Source: Coturnix japonica
Taxonomy: Eukaryota; Chordata; Aves; Galliformes; Phasianidae
NCBI RefSeq assembly: GCF_001577835.2
Contig: NC_029529.1
Location: forward strand, 11,357,380-11,421,379
Direction: 5' to 3'
DNA length: 64,000 bases
Below the pieces are notes generated by a model. That model saw only the letters and a program-made list of their open reading frames with translations, was not told where the DNA came from and did not search any database. Positions 34,301 through 49,300 of the stretch are shown here, one piece after another (the stretch's first letter is position 1; the number at the start of each line of letters is the position of its first letter). The translations under genes were made by a program, and so were the position numbers.

Positions 34301-37300
34301 GCTTCTGGATCCTCTCTAGGGGAAAGGAAAAAACACCAAACAAACAGCCTTTAACTTTGAGATGCTCTGTGTGTCTGTGAGCCATCTGTATGTGTATACA
34401 TCCATCTCTGCACACTGAACTGGTACCTCGTTACTGTACCTCTGATCAGCTCTGACCTTACACACAGCTTTCCATATTATACTCCAGAATCACTGTCCAG
34501 CATTCCCTGCTGTTGCATTTTCCAGCTATATGCCTGCAAATGGTTACAGATAGTGCCCCTGCAGCAGGCCTCTTGTGTAAGTTATCCCTAGAGGCAGAGC
34601 AGCTAATTCTCCAAAGTCCCTAAATGGGATTGTAGCGTGACAGGGAAGCAATTTGTGACTCTTCTTATGGATTTTGTCTGCTTTTTTTATTTTTAAGTGG
34701 ACTAAAAGCTTTCTGTTGAAGTGATGCCCTGTCACTGCAGAATCACTGCCTGCGAAACAACCTTCCAGCTGAGCTCCAGGGCCTTCAGAGCCATCGAGAG
34801 CTGAACTAACTTCCCTTCTGTGTTGTTATTCTGCCTCATGCAGGGTTATTTTTTCCTTTTAAAAGGGGAAGTTTGGATGTCCAGGGTTAAAAGCTCGAGG
34901 CAAGCAACCAGCTCTGCTTTGACCCAAGGCTGGTTGGTGTGGTGATGTGCCACGTGCCATCAGATAGAAGTCATCTTTAGTGAAAATCTGATGTTGCAAG
35001 GGTTCTGTGAGACTGATACTGTTGTATTGGGTGTGGAACTTCATTTTTCATTAGAACTTGTTTCTGTATACTGCATGGCTTGTAAGAGGTGGGCTTGGTG
35101 AGTTTTGCTCAGCAGCCTGAGCACTGCTCTCTTCCGTTGTCCCAAGGACCCCATGTTGTAGCAGAGCTTATTCAGAGGTGGTGGAGCATGCTCTGGGGCC
35201 TCTGAAGCTTCTCTTGTTCTGCCTGGCTTAGTTCTCACACTATCCTTGTGCTGATAAAGATAGCAGGGTTAGGGCTGCTGAGTAATTGTGGCATCTGAAA
35301 TGGTGACTTTGCCTAGAAAGCCTGAGTCAGAGCTTTAGCAAGGGAAGTGTCTTCTCTTTTAACCTGCTGATGTCTCCTTGTTTCCTTATCTGCAGGCCTG
35401 TCCATGGCAGCCAAGAAGCTTGAGCTATATCACTTGTAGATGCTTTTTTTTTTAACTGTCTGTGCATGGTCAGTGAAAGGAATGGACAGATCTGAATCTG
35501 ACAGATCTTACGGCCTTTCCCCATGCCCCATGCATTGTGGCAGGCAGCAACAAGCCTGAGGCATGACATGCAGTTATGTCTGAAAAGCTGCTGATAATAT
35601 ATATATTAAGATGCTTTTTCTTCAGGCCCTATACCTGGCATCATGAAGGCTATCCTATTTATACACCAAGTGTTTATTTTCAGTGAAGCATGTTACATCA
35701 GCTTGTTTAAGATGGTCACATTGGGGAGCTCTGCTTCTTTTCCAGAACCTAATCAATAAGATGTGGCTTGGGGTCCCATCTCAAGATAAAATGGAGATCC
35801 GCAGCTGCCTGCCCAAGCTCCTGCTAGCTCAGCACAAAACTCTGCCTTACTTCATCAGGAACAAACTCTGCAAAGTCATTGTGGATATTGGCCGACAGGA
35901 CTGGCCGATGTTCTACCACGACTTTTTCACTAACATCTTACAGGTAAGGAGTTTCTAAATTAATGCTATTTCCAGTCTGAAGTACAATGCAGCCACAGGC
36001 AGAGTTGCACTCCATACCTGTGTCCTGTGGTCACCCAATGCTGGCTGCAGCTGCTTGTGTGCTGTTGGAAGGAATGTTTAGGGTTTTTTATGGGGAGCTG
36101 CCTGGCTGATGGTGCAGGCTCTGAGCAGCAGCCCCGTTACCTGGTGAAACCATGGGTTCTGAAAAGTGATGAGGTCAGTAAATGGGAGGAACAAACTGTT
36201 ATTGGTAAACATGTTGAAACAGAGAATGTGTGCAATGACATGATGAAAGCTCTCGTGAAACCCCAAAGATTCCCATAGTGCTTGAACTGTTGCAACATCG
36301 TGAGTTAATGTTTCAGGAAATGGAATTCTTGCAGTGCTGCAAACTGGGAGCTGTTACTCCTCAGTCCTGGAACAGCTATGAACTGCAGGCAGGATTGCTC
36401 ATCTCCTCTTTGTGATCTGAAACTTTTTGCAGAATGATATCACATTGCATTCATGCTTTTTCCTCTCAGTTGATTCAGTCTCCTGTGACCACTCCTCTGG
36501 GACTGATCATGTTGAAAACAACCTCGGAAGAATTGGCGTGTCCACGCGAGGATCTGAGCGTAGCCCGCAAGGAAGAGCTACGTAAGCTGCTGCTGGACCA
36601 GGTGCAAACTGTGCTTGGACTCCTCACAGGTATGAGCTGGTGTGCTTGCAGCTCTGAAACAACCATCTTCCTTTCTCACCCCTGTGGTACTGGCGAGTTT
36701 GCACATTCTCAGATCAGTGAAACAAGGTGTGATTGATGTAGCAACTGCTTGTGCTGCTCAAGCACTTTACCTTTAGGTGCCTGGTTCAGATCACTACAAG
36801 GCAAGTTAGTGTAGCAAAGCAGTTAATACAGCTATGTGTATCTCTTTTTTGAAGAGGGATTGTGGTTGTCTTCTCTTAGTGACCCTGAAACACACACTGA
36901 ATGCTTGTACATGCAGGGCTCCTTGTTAAAGCCCTTGAGATGTGTTTGAGAGGAGCTATCTGTCTCTGGTACATTAGTTGGATCACTGTTTTTAGCAATC
37001 TGTTCTAAAAAGTGTCTCTTTGGCCAGGTATTTTGGAAAGCATCTGGGACAAACACAGTGTTACTGCTGCCACTCCACCACCATCCCCAACTTCAGGAGA
37101 AAGTGGTAAGGACGGCTAAAGCTGAGTCTTTATCTTCATGCTTCCATGTGTTTTAACTTGCAATACCAGGTATAGATTCCTCCCTTTACTGTCTGTTTCC
37201 TAAAGCTGTTCTTAGGCCAACAAATTCCGGGTAAGAAGGCTGAGCAGTGTCACGTGCACTTGCCATGGGCTGCTGGTCACTGAGAAGAAGTGCTGGGCAG

Positions 37301-40300
37301 GGTTTGGGTCTCAGCACCTCTGCTCTTACATAACCCACAAGCTGTCATGTGCAAGCAGAAGCAACTCTGCCAACTTCTGATATAATACGGCCATGCTGCA
37401 GAATTTATGCAAGCTCACATCAAAGATGCTCAAGTTCTTGAAGGGGATAAATTTTGTAACAGATCCCTAAAATACACATCATGCTGCTGTGGTTTTGTTT
37501 TGCAAAATGCTGTGTATGCCCTTCTCAGTGCAGCTGATGGGGCAGTACAGAGCTGCCCTTGAACTTGCTTGTTGGAAATAGTCCCTCAGCAACCCCTCTG
37601 ATCTGATGTGTAGGATATGTACAACACTTCAGGATGTTCCACAACAAAAAATCTTGGTCATCTCAAACAGATCTGTGTGTTAACCTATGCCAGAGGCTCT
37701 GGTGGCTGTTGGGTTACGGCTGGGGCTTGCAGTTGCAGCGCTTGGAAGTAACTGCCTTGATTTGTAATGTGCTTTTCCCCCAGGTGACCTGCTGAGCAGC
37801 CTGTTGCAGAGTCCCAGCGCAGCCAAATTACTGAACCAGCCAATCCCCATCCTTGACACGGACAGTGAATACATCTGCTCCCTGGCGCTGGAGTGTCTGG
37901 CCCATCTCTTCAGCTGGATCCCTCTGTCCACCAGCATCACCCCCTCGCTCCTCACCACCATCTTCCACTTTGCCCGCTTTGGCTGTGACACACGTGTCAG
38001 GAAGATGTCATCGGTCAATGGCAGCAGCCAGAATGTGGGGCTGGGAGCAGAACGGGGCCGGCTGGGCGTCTTGGCCATGTCCTGCATCAATGAACTGATG
38101 TCCAAGAACTGTGTGCCTATGGAGTTTGAGGAGTATTTGTTACGGATGTTCCAGCAGACTTTCTACCTCCTGCAGAAGATTACTAAGGAGAATAACGCCC
38201 ATACGGTGAAGAGCCGGCTGGAGGAACTGGATGAAAGGTAAGAGAAACCAAGCAGCCGAGTAGCTGTGCTAGGGCCTCTTGCTTTCTAAAGGACAGTCTT
38301 TATTGATTTGCGGTCATGCATGGTGTGTCTAATCGCCTTTTTTTCAGAGTTCTCTGCTGATGCTGACAGGCAGAAAGGTAGGTGCCCGCAGGTAAGGTTC
38401 TGCTCAGGGGCTCAGTTTGCCAAGTGGCCGTGGTGGCACAGGTTTGTGTTCTTTCCTGTCCTCTTCCTCCCCTTTCCCCGTTCGTTGCTGTTTGACTGCA
38501 GGTCTGAGGTGGCAGAAGAGCTGACCCTGCCCTTCATTCAGTTGTAACAGAGCAGCAGAAGAGGCACAGTGAGGTAAAGGCATTGCAGCATTCCCTTCGC
38601 TGGTCGGTATCTGCCTTCTCTGTCATAAACCCAAGTGCACAAAGAGTGCGTAGTTGTTCTGTGAGTCCTGACTTGAAAGGAAAGAGAAACAGTCTCATGC
38701 TCTTTACTGAGATGTGACAGCTTCTGATTACTCTTATTTTTTTGGTTTTGTGGGTTTGTTTGTTTGTTTTTTGCTTTTAAACACCACTGAAAGGCAGCTT
38801 AGGGAGCTCTGCTCCCAGCAGTGAGTGCCTGGAGGCAGTGGGGGAAGCAGCAGCACAGCAGCTGTGTGTTCTTATGGCTTTCCAGAAAGTCACTGCCATG
38901 CTGGTTGTCTACAAACAGCCTGACTCTTTCATATCAGATATTGCTGCTTGTAGAAGTGAGATTTGCCTTGCTGTTGTGTTGAGTGGCTGAACCTACGTGA
39001 TGACAGTGTGCTGCAGGGGGTGGCTCAGTGCTGCCTTTCAGTGCCTGCAGTGGGGAGATGGGCAGAGCTGGTGCTGATGTTGGCACGTGTTATCACTGTG
39101 TCAGTGTGCTCAGTACTTGGCTGTGGATGTGTGATGGTGGAAATGCAGCAGGAAGGGTTTTGAGCTTACTGATTTTTCTGCTCGATACCTACTCAGAAGT
39201 CAAAGTGAATTTGGAAACCAGCTGTGGGCTTTTGGAAGAGCTGACTTGCACGCTTCTTCCACAAAGCTCCCTTTTTCCATATCTTTAGATTCACTTGCAG
39301 CTCTGTGATACTGGATCTAGATGAGTTGTGGCTTCTGTTTAACAGTGAATTCTGCTTGCCTGTTTTGAGACTAACTCCCCTTCACCTTAGTATTGTTCCT
39401 TCCCTAAAACTAAGGCATGTCCCAGTATAGTGGAAACATATCACCTCTGCATATGGGATATTTGCACAGAGAGCCAGGGTTGTGCACCTATCATCTAAGT
39501 GCATCTTCTTGACTTGGACTAACAGTCCTACACAGAGTTGGTACTGTTGAAGTTGTCATACCTCAGTCAATCACATCCCTGGAGCGTGCCTGCCCCAGGT
39601 CTCTCTCAGCAGCCTCTGGTGGTGGTGATTCCTTTTATTCTGTTATAAAGTCAGAGTTGCTTTGGAAGGATTGTGCTGCTGAAATAGTCAAGAAAAAGAT
39701 TTAGCTTAAAGTGTTTTACTGGTGTTGGCTTCAGCTGGAAGATGTGGAAAATACGGGAGGTGAGAATGCAAGATGTCCAGTGTGGGTAGAAGTGATGGTG
39801 TGGATGTTGCCATATGGGCTCTGGGGCACAAAGTAAGAATTTCTTTGGTCTCAGATCAGAACCTCTTAAAAAAAAATAAGATCAGATAAAAGGAAGGAGG
39901 TGTTTGGGTCTGGATACTTATTTTTTGCTTTATTTTTGAAGCATTTGGTCAGTGGCCGGTTGTGTTTAGTGCTGATTCTTGTCAAGCAGGCAGTACCAAA
40001 GAAAAGGTTTGTGTCAACTTTACACATGATCAAGAATATTGAAGTATTTCATAGGCTTATAATAACAAGCAGCGTTGTAGCTCTGTTGGCTGGTCATGCT
40101 TCCAGTCTTGAATGCCTTGTGGTTAGAAGGAGCGTTTTTCCTCGCATCAGTTTGCAGAAGGGGGATTGATGCAGTACAACAGAAGAAAACTGTTCACCCC
40201 TCTGAAGCTAAACCAAACTTGCTGCTGCTTTTTGAGAAGAGGCTTGAGTTACTCTTACACTTCAGAGCTCCTTGTAGGAAGGATGGGTTTCTGTGCCCAC

Positions 40301-43300
40301 AGCCTTTGGAGCTCTGCTGCTTGTGCGTGGTGTTGCAGTGTGTCAGTCTGTGTACTGATGGAGTACTTCACTCTTCTGTGCATAATCAATGTGTAGAGGA
40401 TTTCTAGCCTTGGTGAAGCTTACATTGTGCAGGACACGTCCTTATTCCACAATAACAGCTTATCCTGCTGTGCTCTTTGTAATTTTCCCCAAGCAGAGTG
40501 CTCAGGAACCCTCTGTACTCGCACTGAGGTCATGCTCTTGCTGAGCTCCTGATGTTTTGGTAGCAGGCTTTTTTGGGATGTTCCTTTTAGTATGATCCCA
40601 AGCACTGAAAAGTTCCCTGCTTTGGAGAAGGATTTGTCTTTATTGCCCAACTCGGTCACTACAGGCTGGGTTCTGATCTCAGAAGCTTTGGGATGACAGT
40701 CAGCCTTCTGCCCTGTGTAAGGAGCAACTCTTTCTGCCTCTCCCACTACCTCCTGTACATCTGTAACACATGTATTGCTAACTTCTGCCTTAACTTCTTG
40801 CTTTCAGCTGAATTCCTCGGTGGTACAATGTATGTGACTAATCCTCTATACAACAGTAATACAAGTCTTGCTGTTACACACGGATTTCTCTAGGGTGGGG
40901 GATTATGTTTATTTGCAGGCCTGATTAAACTTGATTATATTTATCTGAATATTAAAGTTGCTTTTGACTAGACTGTCTTTTCTGCTGTTTCAGGTATTAA
41001 TGGAATGAAGGGTTGCCCGTCCTGTAGGTAATTGTTGCAGGGCTTTACATTTTAATTGTTCTACTGCCTATTAATTATCACGTTCTTTTTTTGTTTTTAA
41101 TGAGAGGATTTAAAGTGAACTTATCACTATTTCAATGGTATTGCTTTTCCCTGGGACGTCTTTTGCTTTTTCTTAATTCTGTTCTTTTCTTTCCATTGTA
41201 GCTACATTGAGAAGTTTACGGATTTCCTTCGTCTCTTTGTGAGCGTCCATCTACGAAGAATTGAATCCTACTCCCAGTTCCCCGTGGTTGAGTTTCTGGC
41301 ACTGTTGTTCAAATACACTTTTCATCAGGTACTGCCCCACAATTCGTTTTTTTTCATGGTCTGTTCCTTGTGTTCAGTTGTCTCGTCCAGCAGGGTTAGC
41401 TTGGTTTGCCCCATGAGACTGATCAGTAAAGCTAGCCTAGGTGAAACAATTGGCTCATCTCACTGGCCCTTCTCCAGCATTACTGGGGAAGTGCCTTAAT
41501 GTGTTCCTGGATTTAGTTGGAGATGACAGGCACGTGTAGTTACCCTGTGAGAACAGATTGTCCAGTGATTTAACTTTACTTCTGGTTTGTTTGGGGCTTT
41601 GTTGGGTGGTTTTTTTGTAGGTTTTGTTGGGTTTTTTGCTACTCTTTGGAATGAAAGGCATCTGGAAAACTCTATCCAGCTTACCTGTTCTGTGTTGCTT
41701 TTCTTCTGAATCTGCTGCTTTTACTGTATCTGAACCTTTCCTTGTGTTTTTCAATGTTGCTCTTTAAAAGGAACCGGATTTTGATGCAGATTGCTGTGCA
41801 GTAGAAGCTGTCACAATGCAATTTGGCCCTATTTACCTTTGTATGTAAATAAAGGCGAGGGTGTAGATCCATAAAACTCCGGACGCTGGTGCAGCAAGCC
41901 ATGAGATGGGTTCATGCTGAGCCCCTCCTAGTCATTTCTGGGTTCCCACCTTGTGTTGAAGCTCTTGTTCATCTTTTAACATCTTAAGGCAGCAGATCTG
42001 CCCAGTGACCTCTTAGGAGCCTTTCAACACAGCAGGAAGATGTTCTGTGGATTGAAGTACATGCTAACTAATATTTTCAACATGTGAAATCGATATTGCC
42101 ATCATTCGTGAAATTTATTGTGATTTTTGATGTGTTTCAGCCTACCCACGAAGGTTACTTCTCTTGCTTAGACATCTGGACGCTCTTCTTGGACTACCTG
42201 ACCAGCAAAATTAAGAGCCGTCTGGCTGACAAAGAAGCAGTGCTCAACAGGTGAGCAAGCAGACAATGGCAGCTGCAATCTCTCGCGGTCACCATGGAAG
42301 GAGTGTGAGAAGCTGCTGCTTCCAGCTGTATGTGATCCGAGTCCTTTCTGTTTCTAAAAGTCACTGGCTGTAATTGTGAATTTCAGAGTTTTATCACGCA
42401 CTGAACAGAATTCAAGCAGAAAAAAAATTAAGGCAAGAAGGATCACTTAAAAACATTGTATGTGAACCCAGCAGCCAGAGGAGGACAACTTTGGAGGCTA
42501 AAATAGAACTGGAGCATATTTTTAGCTTGTTTTAGAGAACATTTTAGCTCATACTAAAGGAGGAGGCCACAGAGTGAGTTGCATAGTAAGGGTTCGCACA
42601 CAGCTCATACAACTACCTGCTGAATTGGAAGTTCTTAACATTTACGTAGGGTTGTGAATGCCTGTTAAAATTGAAGGATGTGTTTTTAAGAAATACTGCT
42701 AGTGCTGTGTTTGAGAATTAAGTTCTGCTTGCTGACCCCTATAGCTAATTGCATGTATGAATTGCAACAGTGATTGGCAGCTCTTTTGTAGATGCCATCT
42801 CCTGAAATAGGTGGCTCTCTGCCATTCAAACAAGAAGAATAAGGTGGATGTACTGGATCTTGCTCAGATCTGATAGGCTTGGCAGTGCCATGGTTCACAC
42901 CGTATGCCTTTCACTAATTGCACAAGGAAGCTTTTTTCCCTTTGAGCATATTAAATATAAGTGTGGTTAGTTACCGAAAAGCAGCCTGGTGTCATGACCA
43001 CAAAGAACAAATGGGAACTGGTTTACAGCAGGCAGCTCTTCCTTTCAGCGTGGGAACTGCGTACTCTTAATTTCTCAAGCAGCAGTAGGTATTTGCACTT
43101 AAACTTGGTGATAATTTGTTCCTAATTTGCTGCTGTCTGCCTAATGCTGCTGAGCTCTGCCTTGGCATCCTGCTCCCTTTCATTGGGTGAATGAGTGATG
43201 TATGTTATCTGTACATCAGGCATTTTGTCACCGAGAGAATTGAATCAGGCCCTGTCTGTCTTGGAGATGCTGTGAAAGAAAAAGGAGTGGCATAAAAGTA

Positions 43301-46300
43301 GTTAAAACGTGTGCTGCTGCTTTGTCGGAACTACCTGTCCTTAATGATAGCTTCTATAGCCACGGCTTCCTTAATGCTTTAGACATGTAAACAGCTCAAT
43401 TTGACAGTGTGGGTGTGGTTACACCACGGGAGCACAGATGAAATTTCCTGTTCTGTGGTTATAGATTGTGCATTCTGTACACACGGCAGTTGTACTTCTG
43501 GGTAAATTGCCCAATCTGGAGTTCTGTCATCTGATTACCAGAAAGGTGGGAATTCAGCACCTTGCACAGAAAGCTGTAGCTGAGCTGTAACAGCTGAGTA
43601 CTTCATTGTTCCTTGAACCTTTGTTAGCAGGCCTTAATGCCTGCTTTTCTAACCTGATCTCACCTAGAAGAGGACGTGGCTGGTCCTTATGGAGGACAAG
43701 CTGTGTTTTGAGGAAGGTGGTTTGAGAGAAAACAAACATAGCAAAACTCCAAATCTCCCAGTGTCAGTGGAGGCAGCAGAGATGCTGATGACTGCTTATT
43801 TTGCAGCTTGGCATTATAGTATGTGATCAGTGGGAAGGAGCATCTTCTGCTCTCTGTATCCGTTGCCTGGTACCTGAGGTGAAAGGGTATCGTTCAGAAA
43901 CACGTGTTTGAAGTCGTTATACTAGAGTTGCAAAAGGTAATGGCTTTTTTTTTTCCAGTAGGGCAAGGGTCTGAATTCATTGACTGTCAGCATAGGGGAA
44001 GAGGCAACACAAAGCAGAGCACCAGGCAGGCTGCTGAGGAGCAGATGGAGCAGGAAGAGGTGGTTGTGCCTCCTGTTCATGTACATCTGCCATTGCTCAT
44101 GGCATAGCACACCTCCTGCCTTTTCTGTTTCAGCCTCCTGGGCTGCTGCTTTAGCTAACAGTTATCAGTGTTCCTCTGAGAGAGCAATATTGTCAAAGAC
44201 TTTCATTGCAGATAGCTTGTGACCTAAAGTGACACATTACTCTTAATCCCAAAATCTATTTGATGTTGGCTGTACGAGCTGGTACAGCTGTGCTCTTCAA
44301 CTGTTTTACATTTCTCCTTTGCTGTAAGGGCTGTGAGCACAGCAGTCTCTGCAGAATTGCCTTATCACTCTCCTGCTGTTTTCTCTGTGGCCATAGGTAC
44401 GAAGACGCCTTGGTTCTGTTGCTGACAGAGGTGTTGAATCGAATCCAGTTCAGGTATAACCAGGCACAGCTGGAGGAGCTGGATGACGAGACACTGGATG
44501 ATGATGTAAGGAGCTGAGCAGGGGTAACTGCGAGTTCAGATGTAAAACTGCTGCACTCGTTATAGTACCTGGGATGTCTTTCCCAAGCTTTGTGTTTTGT
44601 ACAGGCCAGACAGCTGCTACTTCACTTAGTGTTGGGTTTTGAGGGTTAAAGAAGCATGAGGTACTTCTGTCCTCCCTTAAAGGATATGACCTTTGTTTTG
44701 AACTTGGTTCTTATAGAGAGAAATACGTATGTAGGTGTATATGTACCAGAGGCATTTGGTGTCTGTTCTTGATTGCTTTGGAATGTAAATGCAGAAGTTT
44801 CTTCCAGACAAAAGCTTTCAGCTGTACATATTGTTAGTGCTTCCCTTTAAGCATATTTGTCAAAGTCAATATCAGTAAACATGATCTCAGTCCATACTGA
44901 TGACATGAAAGGTAAAGTGAAGTAGGTGGCCAACATGTGAGAGTGGAGCACTAGACAACCACATGGTGCTCAACAAAAGATGCCAGACACCTGTGCATTG
45001 TGTGCTTCTGGAGAGAGCACATGTGGCTTTGTTGCTCTGGGGAAATGTAGGCATGCGGCCCCAGGTATGAATGGGTAACATCATTTGGAATCAGGTGGGT
45101 CACAGAAGAGCACCATTTCCTCAGTATCTGGGTACCTGTGAAGGCTTGTCCCAAGCATTGATTCCCAGCCTACAAAAGGCTGTTTCCTTCTGGAAATGCT
45201 GTGCTCACCTTCTTGTTTCTTCCCATAGCAGCAAACTGAGTGGCAGCGGTACTTGCGCCAAAGTTTGGAAGTGGTTGCAAAAGTCATGGAGCTCTTGCCA
45301 ACTCATGCCTTCTCCACACTAGTAAGTAGTCATACAGACCAGAAGTATGATGTAAAATAAGTACCAACCACTGGAATTTGTTACAGGCTGGTTCGCAGAG
45401 GCCACATTTCCAAGCTTCTGCTTTTAGAAGCAAGAGTTTGGTGAAGGAGGGGCCAAACATTGAAAGAAACTGCTTTTTTTCCTACTTTTTTTTTGGCTTT
45501 GTTAGATTTTCTGGTATGTTTTGACAAGTGTGCTTTGTCATGGGCACCTGAGTTTAATAGCTGCATGCTGAGATCTATGGAAATTCTCCTTTCCAAGTGT
45601 AAATAACTTCCTGCTGTTTTTCATGACCTTTCTATTAGGAGCAGCACTGTTAATTGCACAGATGAACATCATTAGGATTTTTAGGAGGGTGAGGCCTTTG
45701 CTTAAATGAAAGGCTAGGTACAGATGCTGGGAAGAGTGCCTCAGACAATTGGGAATTAAAGCTGAACACATAAGTGCTTCTCTCCAACTAATGTCACTGT
45801 TATTGCTGGGATGAGCATTGTAAAAGCTGTCTCATTTTGAAGCATTTTAATGGTTTCTAGAGGAGAGATCTCGAGTATCTGAGCCCCTAGAGCCCAAAGT
45901 TAGAGGTGCTGGTGCCTGTTGTCTGGATGAGAAGAAAGGCAGGTGTATGCAGTGAGATCTCAAAGCAAGCTCTTGCTGGAAACGTTGCATACTGGGAGTC
46001 TGAGCTGTGATTTCCAGAAGGAGAGCACAGTGAGCTGCTGCAGAGGCTGGAAAGTGTCTGAGCAGGAAAAAGCACCAGAAGCACAGTGCTAGGAACTCCA
46101 AAGTGGTGAGAAGACAGACCTCGTGTGAATGGAGGCTCCTCTGCAGCATGGTGATATGGCATGAATTAGCAGGAGACAAAACAGAGCAGCTGTTTCAGGG
46201 AGCATATGGGTTATATGAAGAGCATGTGGCTTCCTCCAAGTAACATGTTAACATGAGGATGGCTGTTGTTTTGTTGTTCTTTTCAAATAGTTCTCTTCCT

Positions 46301-49300
46301 GCAGTCTTATGACAGGCACTTGTATGCTAGAAACGTGCTAATGAATGCTTGAGCCCTGTGGGAGATGTGGAAAGCAGGCAAGGCTTCTTGAACAATAGTC
46401 TCTGCAGTGATGCTGGGAGTGGTGGCTGCTCCATCAGGAGCAAGTAACTGACTCAGTGTGCAGCAGCTGCTGCTCTGCTGTCCCATGCTGGGGAATGAAA
46501 GGCTGCAGTTCCTTCTGCTGATGGATGAATGAACTTCCATAAATCCAGACTCCCTGAATATGGTGACTATGCCGGTAGAAAATAAGGAGAAGGTTACAGT
46601 GCAATTCAGCACAGGGCAAATAATCCCTTAATACATACCACTGAAGTACAGCAGCTGCTGAGTGCTGATTAGAAAGCTTCCAGGCCTGTGTGCAGCATGT
46701 TCCAAGTGTTAGCATAACCTATTGCTCAGCTGAAGTATTGATAGAAGCAGGCATAATTGCTGTCAGTCCTGAAAGATGGAGTTTGGTTACTGCTCCGTGT
46801 TCCCAGGCCAGGATGCATGACGACTGTTGTTTGTTCCCTTTGCTGTTTTCCCTATGGGACTTCAGCTGTTCTTGCTGCAGTGTGCAGCTTGGCAACAAGT
46901 GACTGTGGTGTTTCCCTTCTGTATTCTGTTAGAAGCACTGAGCTCAGCTTCATAAGTGGAATATTATTTTGGTAGCTGTATTTCTGAGAAGTTGATGCTT
47001 CTGTGTTTGGCAGATGCAGTGCAGGCTTCCTGTGCCCTGGGCTCTGCCTTTTCTTGGCTGTGTACCCCTGCTCTGGGCTGGGTTATATCCATCTGCGTGT
47101 TCCTCTTGTGCCACCCCTTCCACTTGTCAAGCCTCTGCCTTGAGAGGAGAGCTCAAAGGAGAGCTGCCACAGACCATCAGTGTGATGATCTTCGTTGTTT
47201 TGATGGCAGCTATCAAGACATAAGCTGCAGAATCAGCCCAGAAGCTGGAAACTTGCCTTTCTTCTGTCCCACTATTTTTTTGAAGGCATTGAGAAGAAGT
47301 AGGAAAACTGTTCCCAAACGGATGGTGGTATTTGAATTAACTGCCTGCCAAGCCCCCAAGTAACGCTGCTTTCTTGTCCTTTCTAGTTTCCAGTTCTGCA
47401 GGATAACCTGGAAGTTTATCTGGGACTCCAGCAGTTTGTGGTCACATCAGGGACAGGTAACCACCACTGTACAGATCCTCACTCCATGCATAGCCAACTG
47501 CAAAACACTGTAAACCTGCTTTGGTTATTGCTTCCTCTGTGTTCTGTTGCAGATCTGAAATTGTTATTCCAAAGTGCTTCCAATCTTAAGGTCATTTAAT
47601 ATATCCTCAGTTAAGTAGTAGTGCATGAAGTTTGTATTGGAAGCTGCCAGGAGAAGTAGCTCATACAGCAGTACAGATCTGGGTGATGCTTTGCTGATGG
47701 TACATAAGAGGTTCGAGCTTGTTGCTGAAATGATGAACAATATGAAATTAGGTGGGTAGGGGAAAGAAGAACAGTTGTTACTGCAGAACATGTTAACATT
47801 TTTAGTGAGGTATGTGGGATATTTGGGGAACAGGTGGGTGTACATGACTGAGCAGCAGGAAAATCACGTGAGGCAATAAGACTTGCGAGTCTGCTTATCT
47901 GTATTTTTCTTGATATCCGAGAAACAGGAAAGTACATAACCACATTTCAAACTAGAAACAAATGCACTCTTGCTCCAGATATGCCTATACTGCCAGAACA
48001 TCTGTTACAGCCTAGCCAGCAGGGGGAGTCTGCTAACAGCCTCTGTGAAGCTGGCTTTGCTTGCCTGACGTCAGCAGATAACCAAAAGGTTCTTGTTTAT
48101 ATAGATGTTAACACCGAATATAAGAAAATAAATGTGCAAGAGGCTGGAATTGCTTGTAACATCACTTTCAGCCTTCAAAGAGAAATGTGAACAGTGGCTG
48201 TCAGAGCAGCAGGACTCGTCTTACCCAATTAGAGTATTTCAGTCGCTTGGACAGAGCTCAGCTTTGAACTGTGACCCACTGCCGAGCTAATTTCAGAAGA
48301 ATGCTTGTAATGTAATTAGAATAAACTTAGCATTTCCTGGAGCTTTGTAATTAGGTTTCCCATTCCAAAGAGCTGTATTTATTAGTCACAAGGTTAAATG
48401 CTTTTTAGAGTATGAGTTTTCAGGCTGCCGGGCTCTTACTCAGCGCCTGTTAGCACAATTGAATGCGTACACGTGTGTCTTTGGGATTCACTTCTAACAA
48501 ACCAAAACGTCATTTCAGGTCACAGACTGAACATCACTGCAGAGAATGACTGCCGTCGTTTGCACTGCTCCCTGAGGGACCTGAGCTCCTTGCTGCAGGC
48601 TGTTGGGCGTTTAGCAGAGTACTTCATTGGGGATATGTTTGCTGCCAGGTTTAATGATGCTCTCACGGTGGTAGAGAGGTAAGAATGGAAGGGAGAGTTT
48701 GCTGTCCCTTCGTCATCTGTGGGACAGTTATTATGACTGCAGTGAACGTGAAAGCCAAGGTTTCTTTCTGCTTCCCCTTGTTATGATGAAATTGAGACAC
48801 GAAGAATGCAGTGGTCAGTACCTTAAGTGTTACATTCATTGGTGCTAAGTTCCCCAGTTGTCTTTTTTAACCTTTACCCAGAGAAATAACTGGCAGGAGG
48901 GATTAAATCAATCAGTAGAAAGGTACTTGTTTTCCAGAATCTGCACTTGTGATGCATTGAAGTGGGGTGTGGAGTCTGGTGGCACAGAGGGAGATGGTTT
49001 AGTGATGGGACTCAGTAGGTCAGGTGATGGTTGGACTTGAAGATATTCTGGATCTTCTTCCAACCTAAATGATTCTGTGATTGCTTCAGTTACGTCTCTG
49101 CTAACTAAGTCACCAAAGTCTCTTTCCATTAAAGATCTTTGGAAACTGGAAAGCAGGCATTTGATTCTTCCCCTCCACAAAACTTAGTGTATAGTTTCAA
49201 ATTCAGGGCTGCACACAGCTGCCTTTATTGCTTCACCTCCATGCAGGAACATCAAACTTGTTCCATCTTATTACAGGCAAGGAAATAGCCTACATCTAAT

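Noticed and set aside
38285-38550. Exon-like open frame in XPO6 intron 7
   Set aside because: Exon 7 joins directly in phase to exon 8 (DE-S-YIEKF), as in the vertebrate protein, and this frame adds no recognisable XPO6 sequence.
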